A DNA stretch of 64,000 nucleotides from Pseudonocardia hierapolitana (GCF_007994075.1 NZ_VIWU01000001.1:3906001-3970000); one strand, 5' to 3'. Shown: positions 55,920-64,000, counted from the stretch's first letter. The notes: generated from the sequence alone by a model not told the origin. Translations and numbers: made by a program.

Positions 55920-56321
55920 CGTGATTCCCTCCGGTGGTGCGAGCAGCCCGGTGCGGCTCGCTGGTCACCAGATTCGCCGGGAACGTCCCATCCGTCCGTC
56001 GGGCCGCTGACGTGGCGCGTGTCCTCGTCGCGACACACCCCGCTTCGGTGCCGCACGCCCGCATCCGCAGGCAACCCGTCCGGCTGCGACGCTGCCGCGA
56101 GAGGACGTCCGGACGTCGGCGACAGCTGATCGTTCCGAGATCCGGCTCGTCGCCCTCGATGGGGCGATTCTCGTACCGTCGGACTGATCGATCATTCCGA
56201 GCTTCGCCCGGCAGCCCTTCCGAGGGCGATTCACGGCGGCCGGATCGATCACCATCGCCGGCTCGTGGTGAACCGGTTGGACGCACCGCTGCGAGCCCCA
56301 AGACCGACCGACCCTCGCCGC
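55920..56321. other. 402-bp stretch without a recognisable gene
   Basis: Only the ribosome-binding site and presumably the promoter of the secreted protein are apparent near 55920-55940. The remainder has moderate GC for this window, no convincing frame on either strand, and no strong inverted repeat that I could find. Confidence 0.5.
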
Positions 56322-56537
56322 TCAGTCCGCGTCCGGCCGCTTCCTGGGCTGCCCGAGCTGCTTGAGGACGTCGTCCAGGTCGAAGCGGAACTGCCCGCCC
56401 GGGGTCACGGCGGTCGGGGTGATCCGGCCGCTGCGCACCCACTCCTGAACGGTCTTGGGGTGGACCTGGAGGTGCCGAGCGAGGTCCCGCGTCGTGATGA
56501 GCGGGCGTCGTCCGCGGTCGCCGGTCCCTCCTGTCAC
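56322..56537 (-). CDS. BldC/excisionase-like helix-turn-helix protein
   Basis: The 71-residue protein has a MerR-type (HTH_17) DNA-binding fold: LITTRDLARHLQVHPKTVQEWVRSGRITPTAV, then a wing with GGQFRFDLDDVLKQL. It resembles BldC-like regulators and phage excisionases. No integrase or attachment site is seen nearby, so a small chromosomal regulator is more likely. Confidence 0.8.
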   Translation of the reverse strand: MTGGTGDRGRRPLITTRDLARHLQVHPKTVQEWVRSGRITPTAVTPGGQFRFDLDDVLKQLGQPRKRPDAD

Positions 56538-56647
56538 GCTTCGACGCTAGGTCGAAGGCCTTGCCGTTGATAGTTGCTCCAGCTCACTCAGGGTTTAATC
56601 GGGTTGTTCACTACCGTGTACTCCCGAATGTTCGATACCCTCTATCC

Positions 56648-56941
56648 ATGGCGTTCTGGATGACCGAGCTACCGGGGGGCGGGTTCGCGATGGGTGAGGC
56701 ACCGGACGAGGCGGAGGCGCGGCTGCAGATCACGCGTCAGCAGGGGCGGGCGTCGGTGACGTTCCACGAGCGCAGCGGGCGGTACCGGTGGACGGTGGTG
56801 TTGGACGAGGGGAAGTCCTCGCACGGGTGGGCGGAGACGGAGGAGGAGGGGTGGTGGTTCGTGAAGGAGGCGGTGAACCGGCCGTTCCGCGGGACGCACC
56901 ACCGGAAGCCCCGCGGCCTCTGGACCCTGCCTCCCGGATAG
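56648..56941 (+). CDS. Small hypothetical protein, Trp-rich
   Basis: The 97-residue soluble protein has no recognised domain. It begins MAFWMTELPGGGFAMGEAPDEAEARLQ, has aromatic and charged strands (RYRWTVVLDEGKSSHGWAETEEEGWWFVKEAVNRPF), and ends with a basic HHRKPRG segment. The base composition is coding-like. The start ATG 56648 lacks a strong ribosome-binding site. Confidence 0.55.
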   Translation: MAFWMTELPGGGFAMGEAPDEAEARLQITRQQGRASVTFHERSGRYRWTVVLDEGKSSHGWAETEEEGWWFVKEAVNRPFRGTHHRKPRGLWTLPPG

Positions 56942-57078
56942 CGCCGGGCCGCGGCGCGCACTAACGCTCCGGCCCCGCGAGCCGATCATCCTCTCGAGTG
57001 ATCTTGCGCTGCCGCGCTCCCCGTCCCACGAGAGGTCTCGAGGTTGCACGAGTACGCAGAGATGCCCGAGCGCACCTC

Positions 57079-57246
57079 GTGACGGTGCTGGAGATCGCAG
57101 GGTTCGTCGCTGCGGCCCTGGCCGGAACCGGCGGATGCCTGTTCGGTGTCCGTGCGGCCGACGCGCTGAACCGCAGGCTCGGGCGCGATGCTCCGTCGGG
57201 CGACGCATCACCCGGGAGGACGGACGAGGAACCCGGCACCGACTGA
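57079..57246 (+). CDS. Possible small membrane protein
   Basis: A 55-residue frame starts at GTG with one transmembrane helix (VLEIAGFVAAALAGTGGCLFGV) followed by an acidic, proline-containing tail. It lies in a 394-bp gap that otherwise shows nothing. No family was recognised, and start and existence are uncertain. Confidence 0.3.
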   Translation: MTVLEIAGFVAAALAGTGGCLFGVRAADALNRRLGRDAPSGDASPGRTDEEPGTD

Positions 57247-57335
57247 GGCCGGGTCAGGGGGCTGAGCGCGGCCGTGCCGACGGCGTGGACAGGAGCCGGG
57301 GGTTCCGCTTGCCGTCACCCCGCCCATGCCGGATG

Positions 57336-57830
57336 TCAGGCCAGCGTCGCCGCCCAGCGGCGCATCCCGGAGTCGGCGGCACCTTCGCAGTAGCGGCGGA
57401 ACTGCTCGCGGACCTCCTCGCGCCGGATCCCACCGGTGATCGCCGGTGCTGCGTACTCCGGCAGGTCAGCACTGAGAGGCCGCCGTTCCGCCGCGACTGC
57501 CGACGCACCGTCTCCCGGTGACTCCAACCCGAAGTAGATCTGCGAGACGCCCATGGCCATGGCGGCGCCGAGGCACATCACGCACGGCTCCAGGTTGACG
57601 GCGAGCGTGAGCGGCGCCGGCCGGCGCCTCCAACCGAGTGCACGGTCGGCCTCGGTCATCGCGAGCAGGTCGGCGTGGACCAGGCGGCGGCCCTGGGTCT
57701 TCTCCTGGGTGAAGGCCCGGCCGACGACGTCGTCGCCCATCACCACCACCGCGCCGATCGGTAGCTCGCCGGCGGCCAGGCCGTCCTCCGCCACCTGGAT
57801 GGCGGCCACGAGCATCTCGTCGGGGCTCAC
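57336..57830 (-). CDS. Nucleoside/tRNA-adenosine deaminase-like protein
   Basis: The 164-residue cytidine-deaminase-fold protein has GELPIGAVVVMGDDVVG, the zinc motif LVHADLLAM (normally HAE), PCVMC with the two cysteine ligands, and a C-terminal helix. In TadA/guanine deaminases the Glu of HAE shuttles the proton. Here it is Asp, which may lower or alter activity. It is not the canonical tadA by sequence. The GTG at 57830 was chosen because upstream codons are not family-like. Confidence 0.75.
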   Translation of the reverse strand: MSPDEMLVAAIQVAEDGLAAGELPIGAVVVMGDDVVGRAFTQEKTQGRRLVHADLLAMTEADRALGWRRRPAPLTLAVNLEPCVMCLGAAMAMGVSQIYFGLESPGDGASAVAAERRPLSADLPEYAAPAITGGIRREEVREQFRRYCEGAADSGMRRWAATLA

Positions 57831-57900
57831 GCGCTGCGACGCTACCGGCCCGGCCCGTGGCAGGATCGGCCGCGTGACCGTCGCTGTCGAGGACACCGTG

Positions 57901-58059
57901 ATGGCGGAGCCGCGGCCCTGCACGCGCTGCTCCCGGGTCTCGCTCCTCTGGGTGGTCGGCCGGTGCGCCGACTGCGTCGCGGAGATGGGGCTGCAGGACG
58001 ACCGCGCCGAGTACGAGGCGTGGAAGGCCGACGTCCAGGCCGAGTACGGCAGAAAGTAG
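57901..58059 (+). CDS. Small zinc-ribbon-like protein
   Basis: The 52-residue protein has two CxxC pairs (CTRC and CADC, 13 residues apart) consistent with a treble-clef or ribbon zinc site, then a helical acidic tail (DDRAEYEAWKADVQAEYGRK). GAGG lies eight bases before ATG 57901; a GTG at 57874 is an alternative. The next gene begins 1 bp after its stop. Confidence 0.5.
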   Translation: MAEPRPCTRCSRVSLLWVVGRCADCVAEMGLQDDRAEYEAWKADVQAEYGRK

Positions 58060-58060
58060 C

Positions 58061-58627
58061 GTGCGCCCCGGTGACGGCGAGGTCCTCCACTTCTCGGAGG
58101 ACCCCACGATCACCGAGTTCGTCCCGCACGTCGCCGCCACCGCGCGCGTGCCGGGGGCGTACGTGTGGGCCGTCGACGCGCCGCGGGCGCCCGCGTACTG
58201 GTTCCCGCGCCAGTGCCCCCGGGTGCTCGCCTGGCCCACCGCGAGCTCGACGGCCGCCGACGCGGCACGCATCATCGGCCCGTCCGCGGCGCCACGCCTG
58301 CACGCCGTCGAGTACGCGTGGCTGGAGCGGATGCGCACGGTGCGGCTCTACGCCTACCGGCTCCCGGCCGCGCCGTTCCGCCCGTTCGAGGAGCCGGAGC
58401 CGGCGCGCCGGAACGGGGAGCCGGAGCCGTCCGCGCACGTCGCGGAGGTGCGAGTGCGGCCGCTCGGGCCGCCGGAGCGGGTCGGTGACCTCTTCGCGCT
58501 CCACGAGGAGGCCGGCATCGAGCTGCGCGTGCTCCCGCGGCTGTGGCCGCTCTGGGAAGCGATCGTGGCGAGCAGCCTCGGGTTCAGCGGGATCCGGTTG
58601 CCGAACGCGCAGCCACCGGACCGATGA
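58061..58627 (+). CDS. DUF6886-family protein
   Basis: The 188-residue soluble protein matches the DUF6886 layout: LHFSEDPTITEFVPH, VWAVDAPRAPAYWFPRQCPR and HAVEYAWLERMRTVRLYAYRLPA. Members are uncharacterised. The start is GTG 58061, and it overlaps the next gene by 4 bp (ATGA). Confidence 0.75.
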   Translation: MRPGDGEVLHFSEDPTITEFVPHVAATARVPGAYVWAVDAPRAPAYWFPRQCPRVLAWPTASSTAADAARIIGPSAAPRLHAVEYAWLERMRTVRLYAYRLPAAPFRPFEEPEPARRNGEPEPSAHVAEVRVRPLGPPERVGDLFALHEEAGIELRVLPRLWPLWEAIVASSLGFSGIRLPNAQPPDR

Positions 58628-59427
58628 ATCCGCCGACGTCGAGCCGTCATACGGGTATGGGATCGATGATCGGCACCTGGTACGCCGTGCACGGCTCCGG
58701 CGAGCCCCTCGTGTACCTGCACGGCGGCTTCAGCGATGCGCGCGAGCTGGACCGCGCCCTCGAGGTCTACACCGCGCACTTCCGCGTCTTCACGCCGGAG
58801 CGGCGCGGCCACGGCCGCACGCCGGATGTCGACGGCCCGTACAGCCTCCCCGGGTTCGCCGCGGACACCGTGGCCTTCCTGGAGGAGGTGGTCGGCGGCC
58901 CGGCAGACCTCGTCGGTTACAGCGCCGGCGCCACCACCGCGCTGCACGTGGCGCTGGAGCGCCCGGACCTGGTCCGCCGCCTCGTGCTGATCAGTGGGCA
59001 GTTCCACGTGGAAGGGCTGCAGGCAGGCCTCCTCGATTCGCCGGACGCCGTTGCCGAGATTGTGGCCTCGCCGCTCGCCACCGCTTACGGCGAGCTCTCG
59101 CCCGACGGCATCGAGCACTTCCCGGTGGTCGTCGCGAAGGTGGTCGAGCTGGCGCGGACCGGCCCGACGCTGGCCTTCGAGCAGCTCGCGGAGGTGGCAG
59201 CGCGCACGCTCGTGGTGTCCGGCGACGACGACATCGTGCACCTGGAGCACACGCTGCAGCTCTACCGCGGCATCCCGAACTCCGAGCTGGCGGTGGTGCC
59301 GGGCAGCTCGCACCTGCTCGTCGAGGAGAAACCCGAGCTCGTCACCCGGCTGGTGATCGACTTCCTGACAATTGACCCCGTGCCGACCATCGCGCCGATC
59401 CGGCGCGCCCCGCGGCCCGGTCAGTGA
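58624..59427 (+). CDS. Alpha/beta hydrolase
   Basis: The 267-residue hydrolase has LVYLHGGFSDAREL (oxyanion loop), the nucleophile elbow GYSAGATTALHVAL with Ser, the acid region VVSGDDDIVHLEH, and the catalytic His in PGSSHLLVEE. No signal peptide is present and the substrate is unknown. ATG 58624 overlaps the DUF6886 stop. Its last 7 bp overlap the convergent NIPSNAP gene. Confidence 0.85.
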   Translation: MNPPTSSRHTGMGSMIGTWYAVHGSGEPLVYLHGGFSDARELDRALEVYTAHFRVFTPERRGHGRTPDVDGPYSLPGFAADTVAFLEEVVGGPADLVGYSAGATTALHVALERPDLVRRLVLISGQFHVEGLQAGLLDSPDAVAEIVASPLATAYGELSPDGIEHFPVVVAKVVELARTGPTLAFEQLAEVAARTLVVSGDDDIVHLEHTLQLYRGIPNSELAVVPGSSHLLVEEKPELVTRLVIDFLTIDPVPTIAPIRRAPRPGQ

Positions 59428-59735
59428 GCCGAGGGCAGAAGCGGCCGCAGGAACGTGCGCTCGTAGCGGCGCACGCATCCGGACTCGTCGCGGATCCGAT
59501 CGGCATCGACGAACTCGGGATCCACGCCGAAACGACTGCGATACCGCTCGTAGTCGGCGAGGCTGGGGAAGCTGAACAAGGCGTAGGCGATGTCGCTCGC
59601 ACCCTCGGCAGGCAGGAAGTAGCCGTGGTGGACACCGCCGTGGCGCTCGACGAGCCGCATCCATCGCTCGGCGAACGCCTCGAACGCCTCGATGCGGCCC
59701 GGGTCGATCTCGTAGCGGACATGACAGGTGATCAC
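59421..59735 (-). CDS. NIPSNAP-family protein
   Basis: The 104-residue ferredoxin-like dimeric-barrel protein begins VITCHVRYEIDPGRIEAFEAFAERWMRLVERHGG and continues HHGYFLPAEGASDIAYALFSFPSLADYERYR, a clear NIPSNAP pattern. Function is unknown; such proteins are often linked to stress or aromatic metabolism. The start is GTG 59735, adjacent to an unusually full anti-16S match (AGGAGGTGATCA) that overlaps the start itself. Confidence 0.8.
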   Translation of the reverse strand: MITCHVRYEIDPGRIEAFEAFAERWMRLVERHGGVHHGYFLPAEGASDIAYALFSFPSLADYERYRSRFGVDPEFVDADRIRDESGCVRRYERTFLRPLLPSAH

Positions 59736-59767
59736 CTCCTGGCCTACCCCGGGAGGCGACGGAACAC

Positions 59768-60136
59768 TCAGACCGAGCGCGGGCCGGCGTGACCGGCGAG
59801 GCAGAGCCAGCCCTGGCCGGAGCGGACCCAGGTCTGGGTCATCGGCATGCGGAACTCCGCCGGGCCGTCGGCCTCGACGCGATCGACCGCGGTACAGCGC
59901 AGCACGGCCGTGCCGCCGACGACGACCACCTGGACGTCCTCGAGAGTCTGGCCGTACCAGCGCAGCTCGCCGCCCGTGTTGCGCCGGACGTACGTCTCGC
60001 GGTCGAAGGTCTCTCCGCGGTGCGAGGTCCAGGCGAACCCCGGGTGCAGGAGGGCCCGGAGGGCGTCGGTGTCGCCGCGGGCGAGGGCGTCGGCGCGGGC
60101 CGCGGCTGCGGCGAGCACCTCGTCCTCCGGCCTCAC
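59768..60136 (-). CDS. SnoaL-like / DUF4440 NTF2-fold protein
   Basis: The 122-residue protein has the cone-shaped NTF2 pattern (ADALARGDTDALRALLHPGFAWTSHRGETFDRETYV and AEFRMPMTQTWVRSGQGWLCLAGHAG). Such proteins are polyketide cyclase-like or stress-associated, with no fixed function. The GTG start at 60136 overlaps the nuclease stop (GTGA). Confidence 0.8.
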   Translation of the reverse strand: MRPEDEVLAAAAARADALARGDTDALRALLHPGFAWTSHRGETFDRETYVRRNTGGELRWYGQTLEDVQVVVVGGTAVLRCTAVDRVEADGPAEFRMPMTQTWVRSGQGWLCLAGHAGPRSV

Positions 60137-60939
60137 AGGGTGCCCTGTGTCCCCGGCGGCCGCTCGGGCACGACGAGGTCCGCGACGACGCCGTAGTGGT
60201 CGCTCGCCTGTACGCCGTCGACGGGCTCGACGAGCGCCCGCTCGCAGGAGACCACCTGCAGGGTCGGGCCCTGCGGGCGGCCGCGCACCAGCACGTAGTC
60301 GATCCGCCGGCCACGGACGAGGTGGAACCCGCCCGCCTGGACCAGCGGGTTCTCCGGTGTGAAGGTGTGGCCGGGCTCGTCGCCGTGCACCGTCTCCCAT
60401 GCGTCGTGGTAGCAGACGCTCATGGCGTCCAGGGACTGCCGGCCGGTCCAGAACCGCATGCTCGCGGAGTCGGGGCGGGCGTCGAAGTCGCCGAGCAGCA
60501 CCACGTGCCGGTCCGGGTCGGGGGCCACCGTCTCGACGAGCCGCGCCGCGGCGACGGCCTGCAGCTCCCGCTCCCGTTCGCCGTCGAGCCGGTAGAGCGG
60601 CTTGTGGTGCACGACGAGGAACGGTTCCGGCGCGCGCACCTCGGCGACAACCGTGCCGGACCACGGGAGGTCACGGGCGCGCGGGGTGACGCGGCCGTCG
60701 ATCTCGTGCACCTCCCCGATCGGCCAGCGGCTGGCGAGCGCGGCCCCGTCGCCGCCCTCGCCGCGGCGGGAGTGCCACACCTCGTGCCAGCCCGGTCCCA
60801 GCAGGTCGGGGACGTCCACGACCTCCTGGAGGGCGATGACGTCGGGGGCGAGGGCGCGGATCCCGGCCACGAGCGCCCGGCGGCGCCGGTCCCAGCCGTG
60901 GTAGGCGGGCGCGAGGACGTTCAGGGTGAGGACGCGCAT
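60133..60939 (-). CDS. Endonuclease/exonuclease/phosphatase-family protein
   Basis: The 268-residue EEP-fold hydrolase has LTLNVLAPAYHG, ALQEVVDVPD (metal Glu), LLGDFDARPDSASM, RRIDYVLVRG and the catalytic His in ASDHYGVVADLV. Substrates across the family include nucleic acids and inositol phosphates. There is no secretion signal. ATG 60939 was chosen; GTG 60948 overlaps the DinB stop. Confidence 0.85.
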   Translation of the reverse strand: MRVLTLNVLAPAYHGWDRRRRALVAGIRALAPDVIALQEVVDVPDLLGPGWHEVWHSRRGEGGDGAALASRWPIGEVHEIDGRVTPRARDLPWSGTVVAEVRAPEPFLVVHHKPLYRLDGERERELQAVAAARLVETVAPDPDRHVVLLGDFDARPDSASMRFWTGRQSLDAMSVCYHDAWETVHGDEPGHTFTPENPLVQAGGFHLVRGRRIDYVLVRGRPQGPTLQVVSCERALVEPVDGVQASDHYGVVADLVVPERPPGTQGTL

Positions 60940-60940
60940 C

Positions 60941-61522
60941 TCAGCCACCGGCCAGCCGCTCGAGCCGATCCCGGTAGGCGGCCCACCAGGCCGCGTCGCC
61001 GTCGGCCATGTTGTCGCCCGGCCGTCGCATGCCGGCCGTGCCGTCGACCAGCTCCCGCACGATGTCGGCGTGCCCGGCGTGGCGGTGGGTCTCGGCGATC
61101 ATGTGCACGAGGACGCGGTGCAGGGTGACGCGGGGTTCGCCCCACCAGGGCACGTGCCCGGCCGCGTCCAGGGGGAGCTCCTCGATCGTGGCGTCCGACA
61201 GCGCGCACGACCGGCGGTAGAGGTCGACGATGTACTCGCGCGACTCGTCGGCCGTCGCGTACATGTCCGCGTTGGGTTCTGCGTCCGCGCCGAACCACGG
61301 TCCGGGCACCTCGAAGGGGCGGTCGAACACCTCGCCGAAGTACCCGAGCTCCATGGCGGCGAGGTGCTTGACCAGCCCGAGCAGGTTGGTGCCGGTGGGG
61401 GTCAGCGGCCTGCGGACGTCGCGCTCGCCGAGCCCGTCGAGCTTCGACAGCAACGCGTCGCGGCCGGCCTGCAGGTAGCGGTGGAGATCGGCCTTCGCGA
61501 CCACGTCCGCCCGTTGATCCAT
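60941..61522 (-). CDS. DinB-family (DUF664) putative metal-dependent protein
   Basis: The 193-residue four-helix-bundle protein has three spaced histidines (LVKHLAAMELGYFG, HRVLVHMIAETHRHAGHADIVREL) as in DinB/YfiT metal-binding proteins, some of which are thiol-dependent transferases. The typical ending AWWAAYRDRLERL is present. ATG 61522 (MDQRADVV) fits the family start. It heads the DinB, EEP nuclease and SnoaL-like gene chain. Confidence 0.88.
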   Translation of the reverse strand: MDQRADVVAKADLHRYLQAGRDALLSKLDGLGERDVRRPLTPTGTNLLGLVKHLAAMELGYFGEVFDRPFEVPGPWFGADAEPNADMYATADESREYIVDLYRRSCALSDATIEELPLDAAGHVPWWGEPRVTLHRVLVHMIAETHRHAGHADIVRELVDGTAGMRRPGDNMADGDAAWWAAYRDRLERLAGG

Positions 61523-61572
61523 CCGGGCACGGTAGCCGCGTGCCACACTGACGGCCGACGGGAGGAGGCGCC

Positions 61573-61863
61573 ATGACGATCCAGCCCGTCGCCCCGCTGC
61601 ACCTGCTGACCGTGGCCGAGTACCTCGTGATCGTGGAGGTGCTGTCTCCCGGGTCGAAGCGCACGGACCACGTCCTCAAGCGCAGCGAATACGCCGACGC
61701 CGGCATCCCGCACTACTGGATCATCGACATCGACCCGCCGGTCTCGCTGCTCGCCTGCCACCTCGCCGGAGAGTTCGGGTACGCCGACGACGGAGCCGTT
61801 ACCGGCGCCTTCACGACCGCGGAGCCGTTCCCCGTTGAGATCGACCTCGACGCGCTGCTCTGA
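61573..61863 (+). pseudogene. Uma2-family nuclease-like gene with internal deletion
   Basis: The 96-residue frame begins MTIQPVAPLHLLTVAEYL, as in Uma2/DUF820 proteins, then jumps directly to VIVEVLSPGSKRTDHVLKRSEYADAGIPHYWIID, which normally lies about 90 residues in. The missing segment carries part of the restriction-like active site. An in-frame deletion of roughly 60-80 codons is the simplest reading, leaving a shortened, probably inactive protein. The ribosome-binding site GGGAGGAGG is intact. Confidence 0.7.
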
Positions 61864-61963
61864 CCTACGGCGCCTGGTCGTGCTCACCACGCGTCCCCCC
61901 GGGCTCGTGACTGATTTCCGGCCGACCCTCCCGAGGAAGTCGGGACAGCGTGAAGATGGCGGG

Positions 61964-62305
61964 GTGGACGCTGCGGTTCAGGCTTACGTCGATGGCATCG
62001 ACCCCGGGTTCCGCCCGCTGTTCGACCGCGTGCACCGGCTGATCCGCGAGCAGCATCCCGACGCCGCCGTCGTCCTCTCCTACAAGATGCCGACGTACGT
62101 GGTGGGCACGCGCCGGCTCCACGTCGGTGTGTGGCGGCACGGCGTGTCGCTCTACGGCTGGGGCCAGGAGGCCGTCGCCGCCTTCACCGCCCGGCACCCG
62201 GAGCTCCGGACCAGCAAGGGGACGATCCAGCTGCGGCCGGCGGACGCTGCCGCCGTCTCCGACGACGAGCTCCGCAGTCTGATCCACGCCGCGTTGGGGG
62301 ACTGA
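61964..62305 (+). CDS. DUF1801 / iron chaperone-like protein
   Basis: The 113-residue protein has the YdhG/DUF1801 pattern: AYVDGIDPGFRPLFDRVHRLIREQHPDAAVVLSYKMPTY, then RRLHVGVWRHGVSLYGWGQ and KGTIQLRPADA. Function is unclear. GTG 61964 was chosen; a GTG at 61907 would add 19 residues. Confidence 0.75.
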   Translation: MDAAVQAYVDGIDPGFRPLFDRVHRLIREQHPDAAVVLSYKMPTYVVGTRRLHVGVWRHGVSLYGWGQEAVAAFTARHPELRTSKGTIQLRPADAAAVSDDELRSLIHAALGD

Positions 62306-62566
62306 GCGGGCTCAGGAGCGCGGTGAGGTAGCGCATCGCAGGGCCCCGGAAGAACCCGCTGATGTCGGCGGCCGACGCCGCGGTGCCGGAGAGGCACAGA
62401 TCGTCGAGGACGCTGCGACTCCCTACCGGGGCCGTGCTGGGTCCGGTCGGTGCGCAGCTCGCCGGGCTCGGCGGGGGCCGTCGTGCTCGTGGTCGGGGTT
62501 CTGGTCACCGTGCTGGTCGTGCCACGGACGGGTCCCGGGTGCCTCCGTGTGTGCTCTGATGCGCAG

Positions 62567-63556
62567 GTGCCTCCAGCACCGGGCGCCGTCGCCGCGCGGC
62601 TGGCCATCGACGCCGACCCGGCCGTCCGCGTGCTCGCCCGCCGCGACCTGCTCGGCGAGCCCGCCCCGGACGGCGACGTACTGCTGAGCCCGATCGTGCG
62701 CGGGCTGCTGGCCGGTCTCGAGGACACGCGCGTGCCGGCACGCCCGTACGCCAAGTGGACCGGGGCGCACTGGCGGCTCGTCTCGCTCGTGGAGCTGGGG
62801 ATCCCGGCCGGGTACGAGCCGGCCGTGCGGGCGGCGGAGACCGTGCTCGACTGCTGGGCCGCGCCGGATCGGCTCGCCGGTGTCCTGGTGGTGGACGGCC
62901 TGCGCCGCATGCACGCGTCGCAGGAGGGGAACGCGGTGGCGGTCGCCTGCCGGCTCGGCATGGCGGCCGACGAGCGGGTGGCGCGGCTGGTCGAGCACCT
63001 CGTCGGCGGGCAGTGGCCGGACGGCGGCTGGAACTGCGACCGCCGCCCCGCGGCCCACCGGTCGTCGGTGCACGAGACGCTGCCCGCGCTGTGGGGCCTG
63101 TCCGAGTACGCGACGGCGACGGGTGACGCGCGGAGCCGGCGCGCCGCCACGGCGGCGGCCGAGGTCCTGCTGGCGCGCCACGTCGTCTTCGCGGCCGGCA
63201 CCGACCGGCCGTTGCACCGGTCGGTGGTCGACCTGCACTACCCGCCGTACTGGCACTACGACGTGCTGCAGGCGCTCGTCGTGCTCGACCGGGCCGGTTG
63301 CCGGGACGACCCGCGTACCGACCGGGCCCGGCGGGTGGTGGCCGGCAAGCAGCGCGAGGACGGTGGCTGGCGCGCCGTGCGGCCGTGGTGGCGGCGGCCG
63401 GGCTCGGCGGGTCTGGTGGAGGCCGTCGACTGGGGCGACGTGGCGCACCAGATGGTGACGCTGAACGCGCTGCGCGTCACTGCCCCGGCGGCCGGTAGGA
63501 CTCCCGTGCGCTCGCGGCCTTCTCCAGCACCGCCGGCAGGTCGTCCGGCGAGATGA
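62567..63556 (+). CDS. Prenyltransferase/squalene-cyclase-like alpha-toroid protein
   Basis: The 329-residue protein is helical with terpenoid-cyclase-like QW repeats: GGQWPDGGWNCDRR (about residue 148) and GKQREDGGWRAVRPWW (about 263), separated by paired helices. No DxDD or DxD catalytic motif was identified, so a cyclase role is doubtful. The last 80 bp overlap the convergent GYD gene, and the overlapping tail is Pro/Arg-rich. Confidence 0.65.
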   Translation: MPPAPGAVAARLAIDADPAVRVLARRDLLGEPAPDGDVLLSPIVRGLLAGLEDTRVPARPYAKWTGAHWRLVSLVELGIPAGYEPAVRAAETVLDCWAAPDRLAGVLVVDGLRRMHASQEGNAVAVACRLGMAADERVARLVEHLVGGQWPDGGWNCDRRPAAHRSSVHETLPALWGLSEYATATGDARSRRAATAAAEVLLARHVVFAAGTDRPLHRSVVDLHYPPYWHYDVLQALVVLDRAGCRDDPRTDRARRVVAGKQREDGGWRAVRPWWRRPGSAGLVEAVDWGDVAHQMVTLNALRVTAPAAGRTPVRSRPSPAPPAGRPAR

Positions 63557-63809
63557 GCTCGCGCGTCTCCATGTGCGAGAACGCCCCGCTGCTGTTCACG
63601 GCGATGGCGACGGCGGCAGCGGCGTTCCGGTCCGGGACGTCGAAGACGACGAACCCGTCGCGTTCACCGAACATGAAGTACATCGACTCCAGAGATCCGC
63701 CGACGGCGGACGCGAGATCCCGGACCGCGGCCGTGCGGTCCCCCGGCTTCATCAGCATCTGGTTCCACGTCTCCGGCTTGTAGCTGAAGAACGCTGCGAA
63801 CTTGGTCAT
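63477..63809 (-). CDS. GYD-domain protein
   Basis: The 110-residue ferredoxin-like protein has MTKFAAFFSYKPETWNQMLMKPGDRTAAVRDLASAVGGSLESMYFMFGERDGFVVFDVPDRNAAAAVA, matching GYD-domain proteins (GERD replaces the GxYD signature). Function is unknown. The ribosome-binding site GGAGGGTCGCC precedes ATG 63809. Confidence 0.8.
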   Translation of the reverse strand: MTKFAAFFSYKPETWNQMLMKPGDRTAAVRDLASAVGGSLESMYFMFGERDGFVVFDVPDRNAAAAVAIAVNSSGAFSHMETRELISPDDLPAVLEKAASARESYRPPGQ

Positions 63810-63882
63810 GGCGACCCTCCTCCGCGCCGATGAGCCGGTCAGTTCACCACCGCTCCTCGTGTCTGTCGAGCGGCCGAACGGC

Positions 63883-64000
63883 TCAGGTCTCATGCGCTTC
63901 CGGGTCTCGGGCGAGCACCGAACGGCCGCCGTCCACCGGCACCGTGGCGCCGGTGACGTACGAGGCGTCGTCGGACAGCAGGTGCGCGATCACCGACGCC
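63883..64000 (-). CDS. Short-chain dehydrogenase/reductase, C-terminal end (partial)
   Basis: The 38 visible residues include LLSDDASYVTGATVPVDGGRSVLA, the conserved end of classical SDR oxidoreductases (YVTG...VDGG), followed by a short tail. The gene starts beyond the right edge, so neither cofactor nor substrate can be judged. Confidence 0.8.
   Translation of the reverse strand, partial: ASVIAHLLSDDASYVTGATVPVDGGRSVLARDPEAHET

Overview
The window is high-GC actinobacterial chromosome. GTG starts are common, many genes overlap by 4 bp, and lsr2, carD, mhuD and clpC are present. The conserved gene order matches the Mycobacterium tuberculosis block Rv3604c-Rv3579c: proline-rich protein, DUF2520, panC, coaX, lysS, lsr2, clpC, then mhuD, hydrolase, mutY, radA, lpqE-like, carD, ispD, ispF, cysS, rlmB. 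Family-level similarities point to Pseudonocardiaceae, perhaps Pseudonocardia. That placement is inferred from gene content, not from a search.

Layout. 1-3148: coenzyme A precursor genes (panC, coaX; no panD between them). 3129-11011: an inserted amino-sugar catabolic operon on the minus strand (SSS symporter, AGE epimerase, NagB-like deaminase, SIS isomerase, NagA, ceramidase-fold hydrolase) with a divergent LacI regulator and an 18-bp perfect palindromic operator. 10956-18674: methyltransferase, lysS, lsr2, iron-boxed siderophore reductase, clpC, YihY protein. 18786-20461: an ECF42-type sigma factor with its DGPF (YciI) partner. 20731-32173: an accessory island that looks like a non-canonical type VII (EssC-like) secretion or membrane-signalling locus. 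It has an FHA protein, a WXG protein broken by three frameshifts, a 1402-residue FHA/FtsK multi-ATPase, a receptor Ser/Thr kinase and several membrane proteins.

32208-44030: conserved housekeeping genes (mhuD, hydrolase, PadR, def, 2H phosphoesterase-like, mutY, radA, lpqE-like, carD, a degenerate ispD, ispF, cysS, rlmB). disA, normally beside radA, is absent. 44034-46713: zinc ABC transporter with a candidate Zur box. 46847-55919: LacI, TetR and HxlR regulators with their targets, trehalose synthesis (otsA-otsB), a ThrE-type exporter, tRNA-Thr(TGT), a dienelactone-hydrolase-like protein lacking its nucleophile, and a secreted beta-trefoil-like protein. 56322-64000: a run of small cytoplasmic genes (BldC-like HTH, deaminase, DUF6886, hydrolase, NIPSNAP, SnoaL-like, EEP nuclease, DinB, truncated Uma2, DUF1801, prenyltransferase-like toroid, GYD) ending in a partial SDR.

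Three things seem least ordinary. (1) A repeated 5'-UTR element has a 13-bp stem with five compensatory pair changes between copies, around a 48-nt loop that is 46/48 identical. (2) The EssC-like/FHA/kinase island has a decayed WXG substrate. (3) The amino-sugar operon contains a NagB-like enzyme with an altered active site and a ceramidase-fold hydrolase.
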